Assembly: GCA_036655355.1 (NCBI GenBank)
Contig: JAVVQG010000005.1
Coordinates: 186,001-250,000, forward strand
Length of the DNA: 64,000 nt
Direction of reading: 5' to 3'
DNA from: JAUNSR01 sp036655355
GTDB lineage: Bacteria; Bacteroidota; Bacteroidia; Bacteroidales; JAUNSR01
Each line of letters starts with the position of its first letter. Within the stretch, counting starts at the first letter, position 1. The translations under genes were made by a program, and so were the position numbers. Below are positions 43,565 to 52,231 of the stretch, one piece after another. The notes beneath the pieces were generated by a model. The model was not told the origin of the DNA, searched no databases, and was given only the letters and a program-made list of their open reading frames with translations.

Positions 43565-45307
43565 TTACCATCCAGGATTCTGTCCAAGATTCTCATTTTC
43601 CAATCGGTCTTTTTCCGGAATGGGATAGAAATATTTTTTCTCCTCCCAACTTCTGATACCGGGATTCCAATTTAGCTCTCCACTGGTTCCGTGCGAAAGT
43701 GAGTAATTCTTACCCTGAGAGACATCAATGTCTATGACTCCGCTGATTGTTACAGGTTTCTCTCCCTGATAGAAACGCACATCCCCTTTTCCATCTTGAT
43801 TCAGATCAATCGCTACATTTAATGCAGGCACATAGATTCCGTTAAATGGGGCTTCCATCAATTCCCCGGCTCTCCATCGAATCAAATCGTGAAAACGGAA
43901 ACCTTCCAATGCGAGTTCAATCGCTCGTTCGCGACGAATTTCAAGAATGGCGGCATCCGTCACATTCGGATAGAAATTTTTCTGAAGATACGGATCGATT
44001 CGGTTCGGAATTTGCTCCGTTCCTCCGGTTATTCCGGCTCTGCGACGCAAAGCACCAATACTCTTGCTCCAGTCATTATCTGTCAAAGAACCCAATTCAG
44101 CTTTCGCCTCGGCATAATTCAAAAGAATTTCGGCATATCGCAGAATCGAAATCGAATTATCGTTCAAGCTCTCGTTATCGTAGGGAAGCGATTCGTCAAA
44201 CGACCATTTTATCGGTTGATATCCGGTAGAGGTGATCAGAAAATCGGGTGCCGCATTGAATGGTACACCGTTCGCTGTTCTTTTATAATCCCCCAGACGT
44301 ATGGTCTGTTGCAAACGGTGGTCGCGCTCTTTCACTTCCTCCCCGAAAGAGATCGTTTCATATCCGGGTAAGTCGGTAAACGGAGTTCCGTCTGTTTTGA
44401 GATAGGTATTTACAAAACGACGGGTAAGACTTGGACGGTCGCCGTACGTCGGACTGTTGTATCGTCTGTTAGCTGCGGTTGTCACATTCAACGCCGCATC
44501 ACAGACATAAGCCAACATGATTTCAGACTTCACCGGCTTTTTACTGATGAATAATTCACGATAAGAAGCAATAGAGCCTTTTTCTTCGTACAGCGTATAT
44601 GTTGCGTTATCAATAATCGCCTGAGACGCCTCCACACTTTGCAATAACCAAGCGCGTGAGTCCGACTGTACATGATGGTATTTACGGAAAGTCCCTTCGA
44701 AAAGACAGATTCTCGATTTATAACCCAATGCGATATCGCGGGTTATGAGACTTCGGGAGTCGTCTTTTGTTCTTGCGATGTGCTTGCATGCGAAATCAAT
44801 GTCGGCAAGAACCGAATCCATCACAACATGACGCGGATCGCGACCGGCATACAACAACTCATCGTCCATCGAAAGCGTCCGGTTAACCCAAGGTACATCT
44901 CCGAATCGCTTCACTTTCTCAAAATAGAATAACGCTCTAAAAAAACGTGCCAGAGCGGTATAGTTATTTTTCACATCGGCACTCACTTTGGCATCCGGGA
45001 GGTTTTCCAAAAAGTAGTTGATGTTTCTGAGGTCGCTCCAGCTCCAGCCGGATCCGTCTACCGCGCTATAGGTGTTTTCTCCAATAAAGGAGGGAACATT
45101 CGTCCGAGATACATAATCGGACATATTATCCCCCAGAAAAACCGATTCTGCTCCCGGTAATAACTTATAAAAAGAGTTGGAGTACAGTTCCAGTCCTTTC
45201 TCACTACCGAATACCGACTGATTTGAAGCCATATCTTCAGGTAATTCATTGAGTTGACAAGAAGCGAACAGAGCTAGAGAGAAGAGGGGGAAAATTATTT
45301 TTTTCAT
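43565..45307 (-). CDS. SusD-like surface glycan-binding lipoprotein (PUL3)
   Basis: 580 residues from the ATG at 45307. An ATG at 45334 is in frame, but the nine extra codons are exactly the recurring leader motif, and only the inner ATG gives the lipoprotein signal MKKIIFPLFSLALFASC (lipid cysteine 17). SusD landmarks are SDLRNINYFLENLPDAKVSA, ALARFFRALFYFEKVKRFGD, ILRYAEILLNYAEAKAELG and IRRERAIELALEGFRFHDLI, then RWRAGELM. The C-terminus is YFYPIPEKDRLENENLGQNP. It is translated 29 bp after its susC. The pair has no enzyme gene attached, so substrate cannot be inferred. Confidence 0.95.
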   Translation of the reverse strand: MKKIIFPLFSLALFASCQLNELPEDMASNQSVFGSEKGLELYSNSFYKLLPGAESVFLGDNMSDYVSRTNVPSFIGENTYSAVDGSGWSWSDLRNINYFLENLPDAKVSADVKNNYTALARFFRALFYFEKVKRFGDVPWVNRTLSMDDELLYAGRDPRHVVMDSVLADIDFACKHIARTKDDSRSLITRDIALGYKSRICLFEGTFRKYHHVQSDSRAWLLQSVEASQAIIDNATYTLYEEKGSIASYRELFISKKPVKSEIMLAYVCDAALNVTTAANRRYNSPTYGDRPSLTRRFVNTYLKTDGTPFTDLPGYETISFGEEVKERDHRLQQTIRLGDYKRTANGVPFNAAPDFLITSTGYQPIKWSFDESLPYDNESLNDNSISILRYAEILLNYAEAKAELGSLTDNDWSKSIGALRRRAGITGGTEQIPNRIDPYLQKNFYPNVTDAAILEIRRERAIELALEGFRFHDLIRWRAGELMEAPFNGIYVPALNVAIDLNQDGKGDVRFYQGEKPVTISGVIDIDVSQGKNYSLSHGTSGELNWNPGIRSWEEKKYFYPIPEKDRLENENLGQNPGW

Positions 45308-45336
45308 TTGTATATCGTTTATTTTTAACATCAAGA

Positions 45337-48300
45337 TCAGAAAGTCACAGCCACGCCTACAGACAGACTGTTTAACAACGGGTAATTGTAACCGTTACCA
45401 CTCGTACCGCTGGTTACATCGCGGTCTGATCCATAGATCGCAGACACATCGGTATCCCGGCTGATCTTATACATCGGCGAGTAAGTCCATAGATTTTCGC
45501 CCGATACATATAGATATACGCGTTCCATAGCCGCCTTACGTGTCAGAGAAGCAGGAATCGTATAGCCGAGCTGTAGATTTTTCAACCGCACATAGGCGGC
45601 ATTCTGCAAATATTTGGTTTGGGGTACATTCAACTCACGATCGCTTCCGGAAGCCACATATCCGCGTAAGCGAGGAAGGTAAGCGTCTTGATTCTCTTCA
45701 TTCCACATATTGCCGACATGCCAAGAAGGCAAATCGTTATAGGGTCTGTTGTATTGTCCCCAGAATTTTGATTCCGCTCCGGGCCACCAGTCTTGTTTTC
45801 CAACTCCCTGAAAGAAGGCCGAAAGAGAGATTCCGTTCCATTCACCCGACAGGTTGATTCCAAAAGTGTAACGCGCGCTCGAATTACCGATAATTCTCTT
45901 ATCGCCCGAATTACCCACTCGATTCAATCCTTCTGAAATTTCATTGTCGTTATTCAGGTCGGCAAATCGGATATCACCCGGCAATAGTTTTTTACCACTA
46001 CTGTTGGCAATTTTATTCTGTGAAGGAGCATTTTTTATCTCTTCTTCTGTCTGAAAGAAGCCCATCGTTTCATACCCCCAAATCTCCCCGATCTTCATCC
46101 CTTCATAATAATCACTGAGTTTCTTGTCAGGATTGTTATATTTGGTTATTTCCGATTGACTATCCGCCAAATTGAAACTCACTTGATAAACAAGGGGTTT
46201 AGAAGCAAGATTCGTACGCTCTTTCCAACTCACCGAAAGTTCCCAACCCGTGGTACGCAAATCGGCATAATTGCCTTTCGGTACTGACGCGCCAAAAATT
46301 GCCGGCAATGTTTTTCCGGGTGTGAACATATCGCGGGTATCGCGGATATAGAAATCCCCGTTCATACGTAAACGGCCATTGAATGCGCCCAGATCGATAC
46401 CGAAGTTCGATGTGGTTGCCGTTTCCCAGGTAAGACCGCTCGGAATCACATTCGGTTGCGAGGTATACTGCGGTAGAATACCGTTCAACAGCATCCCGGA
46501 CTGACTGATTGTAAAGTTTTCCGTAAAAGAGTAAGGAGAGATATTCCCGTTTCCGAGAGAACCGTAAGAAGCACGTAGTTTCAGGTCAGACAGCAATTGT
46601 GGTGCTACTTTCCAGAAGGCTTCCTCCGAAACACGCCAACCGGCAGAAACGGAGGGGAAAAAAGCATATTGCTGATTTGTAGGGAATTTCGATGAGCCGT
46701 CATAGCGACCATTCACTTCCAAAAGGTAACGTTCTTTGTAATTGTAATTTACACGGAAAAATCCCCCTGCGATACGCCATTTCTGATATCCTCCCGTGGT
46801 GGTTATCCCTTGTCCCAAGGCCATATTGATATCTGAAGCATCCTCAAAAATCAGGCCGTTGCGAAGCACTTTTGATCGTTCCCAGATTGACTGCTCATAG
46901 TTATATCCTGCAATCACATTCAGGTTATGACGCTCGTTGAACGTAGTTTTATAATCCGCATAGATGTTCGTTGCCAGGTAATTCGTGGTCTGATTATCTA
47001 ATTGGATATCATTTTTGTCACTCCCGGTATAAGATACGATGCCAGGCGTTCTGGAATAGGGAACGGGTACACGAATCTGTTTTTCATCTTTATCCGTAAG
47101 TTGGAACGTAAAATCGGCTTTTACCGAGAGGTTTTTCTTTAGGACATCAGCTGTAAAGGCGGCCTTATTTTTCACAACCCGTTTCTTCGTATCCTGACCG
47201 TTTTTGCCATACCAGAAATCGCCCACCGTATAGGCAGCCGAGTGCGTCAGCGTTCCATCCGGATTAAACATCGGTGCCAGCGGATGACCTTCATCTGCGA
47301 TGTTCCTCCAGATTCCACCCCCTTCGCCTACGTTGATCGGATTGTGGTATTTCATCTGAGAAAATTCGGTATTGTTATCGAAACGAAGCCAATCGTATAC
47401 CTGAACATTTCCTTTGGCACGGAGATTAAACATATTGTAATCGTCCGAATTATATCGATACAGCCCCTCTTGACTGTTGTATCGGCCCGTCACGTAGAAG
47501 GACGCGGTCTGATTACCTCCTGAAACGGATACATTGTGCTCTTGAGCGAAAGTACTCTTCTTCAAAAGTTCCGCATACCAATCCGTGTTATCGTAATACA
47601 CATACTCGCCCGATTGGAGATCCACCTCATAACGCGGAAGCGAAGGGTCTTCAGATCTCCTTTTGAGCTCTTCAAGGTATTCGGGTGAAAAAGCCAAGGT
47701 CTTATTCACTTTGGTCGGGAAATTATTATAATCATTCCAAGCACTATAAGATTCCGCGAAATGCTTTGCCCAGATGTAACCGTCGGTCACGTAATCGGGA
47801 GTAGTGGTAGGTGCCTTTCGTGTAAAGTTCGCGGAATAAGTTATGGACGTTTTTCCCTTTTCAGGATTTTTCGTTGAGATAAGAATGACACCGAAAGCGG
47901 CACGAGCTCCGTAGATTGAAGCCGAAGCGGCATCCTTTAAGACGGAGACACTCTCTATATCGTTCGGATTGAGTAACGCCGGATCACCTTCTACTCCATC
48001 GATCAACACCAACGCACTTCCCCCTTGTCCGATCGATGTGGTTCCGCGTACATTGAACGAAGGCGACTGTGTGGGTTTCCCGTCGAGCAAATTAATATTG
48101 AGATTGGGAATCGCACCCACCAACCCTTGCGATACGTTGGTGACTGCCCGGTTTTCAAATACCTCGCTTCCCACTTGTTCGACAGCACCGGTAAGATTTA
48201 CTTTTTTTTGAGTTCCGTAACCAACCACCACTACCTCATCAAGCGCTTTTGAGTTCTCTTTGAGTTCGATTTTCAGTTGTCTTTCATCTCCCACCGTTAT

Positions 48301-48594
48301 CTCTAACGTCTGATATCCGATGTAAGAGATAATCAGAAGGTCGCCTTTGGAGGCGGGTAGGTTGAAATTCCCGTCTATATCGGTAATTACACCCAGATTA
48401 GAATCCTTTAAAACCACATTGACACCGATCAGAGGTTCTCCCTGCACATCACACACGGTGCCTTTAATCATCTGTGACTGGATCGAACTCAGTTCTCCTG
48501 CGGGAGTTGCCTGTAACGAATCGACACTTCCCAATAACATACAGCTTGTCAAGATCGGGATACATACCCTTCTTGCAGCATAAGTTTTCTTCAT
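45337..48594 (-). CDS. SusC-like TonB-dependent outer-membrane transporter (PUL3)
   Basis: 1085 residues. A signal peptide (RVCIPILTSCMLLGSVDSLQA) leads to a carboxypeptidase-regulatory-like domain (IKGTVCDVQGEPLIGVNVVL; VITDIDGNFNLPA) and the TonB-box region ALDEVVVVGYGTQKKVNLTG. The plug shows VSQGLVGAIPNLNINLLDGK, FNVRGTTSIGQGG, VLIDGVEGDPALLNPNDIES and VLKDAASASIYGARAAFGVI. The barrel ends LNSLSVGVAVTF. The pair is convergent with PUL2 and divergent from the small NTPase gene. No convincing consensus promoter was found in 48595-48844 for this strand. It is the longest of the three complete SusC proteins here. Confidence 0.95.
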   Translation of the reverse strand: MKKTYAARRVCIPILTSCMLLGSVDSLQATPAGELSSIQSQMIKGTVCDVQGEPLIGVNVVLKDSNLGVITDIDGNFNLPASKGDLLIISYIGYQTLEITVGDERQLKIELKENSKALDEVVVVGYGTQKKVNLTGAVEQVGSEVFENRAVTNVSQGLVGAIPNLNINLLDGKPTQSPSFNVRGTTSIGQGGSALVLIDGVEGDPALLNPNDIESVSVLKDAASASIYGARAAFGVILISTKNPEKGKTSITYSANFTRKAPTTTPDYVTDGYIWAKHFAESYSAWNDYNNFPTKVNKTLAFSPEYLEELKRRSEDPSLPRYEVDLQSGEYVYYDNTDWYAELLKKSTFAQEHNVSVSGGNQTASFYVTGRYNSQEGLYRYNSDDYNMFNLRAKGNVQVYDWLRFDNNTEFSQMKYHNPINVGEGGGIWRNIADEGHPLAPMFNPDGTLTHSAAYTVGDFWYGKNGQDTKKRVVKNKAAFTADVLKKNLSVKADFTFQLTDKDEKQIRVPVPYSRTPGIVSYTGSDKNDIQLDNQTTNYLATNIYADYKTTFNERHNLNVIAGYNYEQSIWERSKVLRNGLIFEDASDINMALGQGITTTGGYQKWRIAGGFFRVNYNYKERYLLEVNGRYDGSSKFPTNQQYAFFPSVSAGWRVSEEAFWKVAPQLLSDLKLRASYGSLGNGNISPYSFTENFTISQSGMLLNGILPQYTSQPNVIPSGLTWETATTSNFGIDLGAFNGRLRMNGDFYIRDTRDMFTPGKTLPAIFGASVPKGNYADLRTTGWELSVSWKERTNLASKPLVYQVSFNLADSQSEITKYNNPDKKLSDYYEGMKIGEIWGYETMGFFQTEEEIKNAPSQNKIANSSGKKLLPGDIRFADLNNDNEISEGLNRVGNSGDKRIIGNSSARYTFGINLSGEWNGISLSAFFQGVGKQDWWPGAESKFWGQYNRPYNDLPSWHVGNMWNEENQDAYLPRLRGYVASGSDRELNVPQTKYLQNAAYVRLKNLQLGYTIPASLTRKAAMERVYLYVSGENLWTYSPMYKISRDTDVSAIYGSDRDVTSGTSGNGYNYPLLNSLSVGVAVTF

Positions 48595-48790
48595 AATCTT
48601 TTAATGCTTCGATTTAAATTCGATGCAAAATAAGAGGCGATGTGTTTCAATAAAATTTCGTAAAAGTTTAAATCATTATACAAAATAGGCGGCTTAACAT
48701 AAAAAAAGGACCTTCATTCATTTGTAAAAGGAGTTACAGTTAACCCCGAAAACAGATGCATTTATTCGCACAACATCTCTTCCCCATCCC

Positions 48791-48821
48791 CTTGCTTTAC
48801 AAATACATATTCATAAATTTG
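48791..48821 (+). promoter_or_regulatory. Candidate promoter of the small NTPase gene
   Basis: CTTG (48791-48794), 19 bp, TAAATTTG (48814-48821). The -7 box fits TAnnTTTG; the -33 box has one mismatch. It lies 23 bp before the start codon. Confidence 0.5.
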
Positions 48822-48844
48822 AGAAATAAAAACAGTAAACCGAT

Positions 48845-49360
48845 ATGATTACATTCGTTACGGGTAGTCGAAACAGGGGCAAAAGTTCATACCTGCGGGA
48901 TTGGTACTTACAACAGCCTGAAGGAACGGCCTTGTTCTCATTGAAAAGATTCGTTAAGGGAGAACACACGGGATACGACCTGCTTTTAGAGCCTGGAGGA
49001 ATCCTTCGCACGTTGTGTTCGTTGCGTGAAACAGCGAGTTTAAGTGATGGGAATGGGCGTGATGAGAAAGGAAGTGTTTGCGGCAAATACATCTTTGACG
49101 ATTCCGTTTTTGAAGAAGCGTATCGTTTTGTCTTGAAAGCAACGAATAATAATCCACAGAAAATAATCTGGCTGGACGAAGTGGGAAACCTAGAGCTACA
49201 AAAAAAAGGATTCTACCCGATCATTCGTCTGGCAGAATCCCTAAATTTTGAATTACGAATCGGAATACGATCCTCCTGTCTCGTGCAATTTATAAACATG
49301 AGCCCGGATTGGGATTTTCGAATTATCAATCTGGATTTAAATCGGCCGAGTTTTCCCTAA
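48845..49360 (+). CDS. Small P-loop nucleoside-triphosphatase (THEP1-like)
   Basis: 171 residues. Walker A lies at residues 7-14 (GSRNRGKS) and Walker B at about 106-118 (KIIWLDEVGNLELQKKGFYP). The pattern LDEVG-x-LEL-x-x-x-GF resembles the THEP1-type NTPase family, which has similar length and the phrase DEIGKMEL at this place. Known relatives hydrolyse NTPs broadly; the cellular role is not established. It is convergent with narI (23 bp between stops) and divergent from PUL3, so it is probably expressed alone. Some THEP1-like genes lie beside molybdenum- or respiration-related genes, but no functional link to the nar operon is shown here. Confidence 0.65.
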   Translation: MITFVTGSRNRGKSSYLRDWYLQQPEGTALFSLKRFVKGEHTGYDLLLEPGGILRTLCSLRETASLSDGNGRDEKGSVCGKYIFDDSVFEEAYRFVLKATNNNPQKIIWLDEVGNLELQKKGFYPIIRLAESLNFELRIGIRSSCLVQFINMSPDWDFRIINLDLNRPSFP

Positions 49361-49383
49361 ATCCGCGTCCGGTTTTCCCTAAA

Positions 49384-50073
49384 TCAACGCGCTGTTTTCC
49401 GGCTCCACACCAACTGCGTGGATTTACGCCAAATGTATTGGAGCGGCGTAACAAAGAAGTGCATCAATTTGGAATATGGGAAGATGATGAAGATCAAACA
49501 GCCGCAAATGATATGCACCTTGTAGATCCAGGGCATCTCCAGGATGATGGCTCCCGCTTTGGGTTGGAACGTGATGACCGCCTGCGCCCAGGTATCGAAT
49601 AAAAGGTAATTTTCAATCGGTGAGAAGAAAGTCTTCGTAGTGGAAGCCAACCCAAGAAAGATCTGAACCATCAGAATAATCTCTATGGCGATATCGCCCC
49701 AACTGCTGTTGATTTTGATCCGTTCATGCTTCTGCCTGCGGATGAATAGCCCCACCATACCGAAAAACGCACACAAGCCAAAGAAGGATCCCATGATGAT
49801 GGCAAGCCAACGTTTGGTTTCGACTGACATCAGCCATTCATACATCCAACGTGGCGTAAAGAGTCCCAGAAAATGCCCCAACAACACAAATACGATTCCC
49901 CAATGAAAAAACATCAAGGAGTAACGGAGTGTCTTGTCATCCTGCAACAGCTGTGTTGATTTGGCATGAATCGATTTGTTCCAAAAAACCAAACGTCCTA
50001 TTACACCGAATATCAGCAGCAACACCGCGATATGAGGCAAATAATTAAAGAGAAAACTATTCCAGTAGTTCAT
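49384..50073 (-). CDS. narI: Respiratory nitrate reductase gamma subunit (cytochrome b)
   Basis: 229 residues with five membrane helices. Candidate haem-binding histidines sit in FFHWGIVF and LLGHFLGLF in the second helix region and in KVHIICGCLIF and SKLMHFFVTPLQY near the C-terminus, the positions expected of NarI. It would carry electrons from menaquinol through two b haems to NarH in the membrane-bound NarGHI complex. The C-terminal FVTPLQYIWRKSTQLVWSRK matches the usual basic cytoplasmic end of NarI. It is the last gene of the operon, 14 bp after narJ, and stops 23 bp from the convergent NTPase gene. No clear terminator lies in between. Confidence 0.95.
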   Translation of the reverse strand: MNYWNSFLFNYLPHIAVLLLIFGVIGRLVFWNKSIHAKSTQLLQDDKTLRYSLMFFHWGIVFVLLGHFLGLFTPRWMYEWLMSVETKRWLAIIMGSFFGLCAFFGMVGLFIRRQKHERIKINSSWGDIAIEIILMVQIFLGLASTTKTFFSPIENYLLFDTWAQAVITFQPKAGAIILEMPWIYKVHIICGCLIFIIFPYSKLMHFFVTPLQYIWRKSTQLVWSRKTAR

Positions 50074-50087
50074 CTGTCCCTCCGCTT

Positions 50088-50726
50088 TTATAGTTCATAT
50101 TTTTCCGCTGTGACCCCCTCTTCTGCCATTTCAGCTTGCTGCTTGAAGAAGCAGGTTTCACAGGCATGCATTCGTTCCAGTTCCACCCGCTCCTCTTCCG
50201 TCAGCGGCTTGGCGTTCCCGGTTGAAGCCAGATAAACCAATCCGGTAAAAAGGTAATGATAGAAACAATCGCCTTTACGGAGTACTCCCTCTATCTTCTT
50301 CAGGATATTGATCGCCTCTGCCAACAGATCGGCGCCTTTCTCGGGCGATTGGGTAGAAGCGATAAATTCGAGCAACACGGGTAGGTAATCGGGCAATTCG
50401 CCTGTTGCGATCTCCATCCCTTCGGATGCGTAGAGTTGTTTCAGGTCCACCATCGCCATTCCCCTGCGTTTCGAATCACCGTAAACCTGATCGAACAAAT
50501 AAAGCGAAGAGGAGGAGGCGTAGTCAAACTCTTTGGTATAAATCTCCTGCCAGTCCAACAGGTCAAGTTTTCTGACAATATCCACAAATCGCCGCATATC
50601 CCTCAATGAGGATTTATTCAGCAATTTCTCCTCCTCTAAGTAAGGCATCACCAATGGCAACAACTCCTGCGTTTCTTTGGTAGGATAGTCCAATAGCAAT
50701 GATAATATCTTATAACTCTTTAGCAT
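50088..50726 (-). CDS. narJ: Nitrate reductase molybdenum-cofactor assembly chaperone
   Basis: 212 residues from the ATG at 50726, one base after the narH stop. The frame continues upstream inside narH, but MLKSYKILSLLLDYPTKETQ is the typical NarJ/TorD-family N-terminus. Other family marks are LPDYLPVLLEFIA and the C-terminal helix ending with a cysteine pair in ACETCFFKQQAEM. NarJ binds the NarG N-terminus in the cytoplasm, allows molybdenum cofactor insertion and delays membrane docking to NarI. It is not part of the final complex. The near-overlap with narH suggests translational coupling. Confidence 0.93.
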   Translation of the reverse strand: MLKSYKILSLLLDYPTKETQELLPLVMPYLEEEKLLNKSSLRDMRRFVDIVRKLDLLDWQEIYTKEFDYASSSSLYLFDQVYGDSKRRGMAMVDLKQLYASEGMEIATGELPDYLPVLLEFIASTQSPEKGADLLAEAINILKKIEGVLRKGDCFYHYLFTGLVYLASTGNAKPLTEEERVELERMHACETCFFKQQAEMAEEGVTAEKYEL

Positions 50727-50727
50727 G

Positions 50728-52200
50728 TTACATTCCTCCAAAAAGATTTTTAGGTTTTGTCTTACCGAATATTTTAGGGAAGCCCGATTCCGAGCGCATC
50801 GCAAACGGATCGTCGGCATGATCCACCCGCCGTGACGGAATCACATAGCGCTGTTCCATTGGAGCGATCGCCAAGTATTGGTACATCTCGGCAAGTTGCG
50901 GATCCGTCATACCCAACTCTGCAGGAATCGGTTCGAGCGTATGACCGGCTTTACGCACTTCGCGCATCCGGTTACGAAGTACCACCATTTTTTGCAGGGC
51001 AAGGCGGATTGGAGCCTCATCGCCGGCAGTGAACATGTTGGCCTGGTATTTCACAGGAATACGCATGGTGTCGACATCCGGTAGCATTGAATCGGGATTT
51101 ACCTTAAAGTTGTCTTCCTTAAACGGAGACAAAGTGGGAATATACCACGTCATCGGCAACGTGCGGTATTCAGGATGCAACGGGAAGGCGATTTTCCACT
51201 CCACCATCATCTTATAGACGGGCGAATGTTTGGCTGCCTCCAGAAATTCATGCGAAATACCCTGTTTCAACGCTTCCTCCTGAACGGCAGGATCGTGCGG
51301 ATTCAGAAACATCTCCAACTGTTTCGGGTAGAGATCGGTTTCATTCGGTGCCGATGCATACTCCTTGATCTTGTCTTGATCATACAGCATGACGCCGATG
51401 TAACGGATACGTCCCACACACGTTTCGGAACAAACCGTAGGCTGTCCGTTTTGGATTCGCGGATAACAGAACGTACATTTTTCGGAACGTTTGCGCGTCC
51501 AGTTGAAATAGGTCTTTTTAAAGGGACATCCGCTTACGCATTCGCGCCATCCGCGACATGCATCTTCATCAATCAGCACGATGCCGTCTTCCTCCCGTTT
51601 ATAGATCGCACCGGAGGGACATGCCGCCACACAGGTCGGATTGAGACAATGCTCACACAATCGGGGCACGTAAAACATAAATGTCTTCTCAAATTCATCA
51701 TACGACTGGAAAGGCACATCTTTCAAGTTCTGATCCTTCAGTCGGTTCTCGAAAGGACCGCCCAAGTCATCGTCCCAATTCGGTCCCGCCTTCACGTCCT
51801 CCATCAGTTTTCCCGTAAGAATGGAATAGGGGCGCGCAGTGGGAGGTGTGGTAAACTTCACCGGTTTCCGGAGTACGGAAAAATTGAAGGTGAACGGTTC
51901 ATAATAGTCGTCAATGGAGGGCATGTTGGGGTTTGCAAAGATGGTAAGCAGCGTGTGTACCTTACCCCCTTGCAGTGGCACCAGGCGGTCGCGATCTAGT
52001 TTCCACCCCCCTTTGTACTTCGACTGGTTCTCCCACTCTTTCGGATAACCTACCCCCGGTTTGGTTTCCACATTATTAAACCAGGTGTATTCAATACCGG
52101 GTCGCGTGGTCCAAACATTTTTACAAGTAACCGAGCACGTATGGCAACCGATACATTTATCGAGGTTCAGAACCATACATATCTGAGCTTTTATATTCAT
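50728..52200 (-). CDS. narH: Respiratory nitrate reductase beta subunit (Fe-S)
   Basis: 490 residues with the four cysteine groups of NarH. The first is C16, C19, C22 and C26 (CIGCHTCSVTC). The second is CEHCLNPTCVAACP. The third is CRGWRECVSGCP, with Trp in place of a cysteine, the mark of the [3Fe-4S] site. The last is CTFCYPRIQNGQPTVCSETC followed by VGRIRYIG. It passes electrons from NarI to NarG on the cytoplasmic face. It starts 31 bp after narG; that gap is filled by the recurring leader motif found at other genes in the window. Length and motifs match E. coli NarH closely. Confidence 0.97.
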   Translation of the reverse strand: MNIKAQICMVLNLDKCIGCHTCSVTCKNVWTTRPGIEYTWFNNVETKPGVGYPKEWENQSKYKGGWKLDRDRLVPLQGGKVHTLLTIFANPNMPSIDDYYEPFTFNFSVLRKPVKFTTPPTARPYSILTGKLMEDVKAGPNWDDDLGGPFENRLKDQNLKDVPFQSYDEFEKTFMFYVPRLCEHCLNPTCVAACPSGAIYKREEDGIVLIDEDACRGWRECVSGCPFKKTYFNWTRKRSEKCTFCYPRIQNGQPTVCSETCVGRIRYIGVMLYDQDKIKEYASAPNETDLYPKQLEMFLNPHDPAVQEEALKQGISHEFLEAAKHSPVYKMMVEWKIAFPLHPEYRTLPMTWYIPTLSPFKEDNFKVNPDSMLPDVDTMRIPVKYQANMFTAGDEAPIRLALQKMVVLRNRMREVRKAGHTLEPIPAELGMTDPQLAEMYQYLAIAPMEQRYVIPSRRVDHADDPFAMRSESGFPKIFGKTKPKNLFGGM

Positions 52201-52231
52201 GTGTATATCGTCTATTTATTACATCATCTTT

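Noticed and set aside
50727..50819. Extended narJ start inside narH
   Set aside because: The extra 31 residues are a basic shadow of narH; the ATG at 50726 begins the typical NarJ N-terminus.
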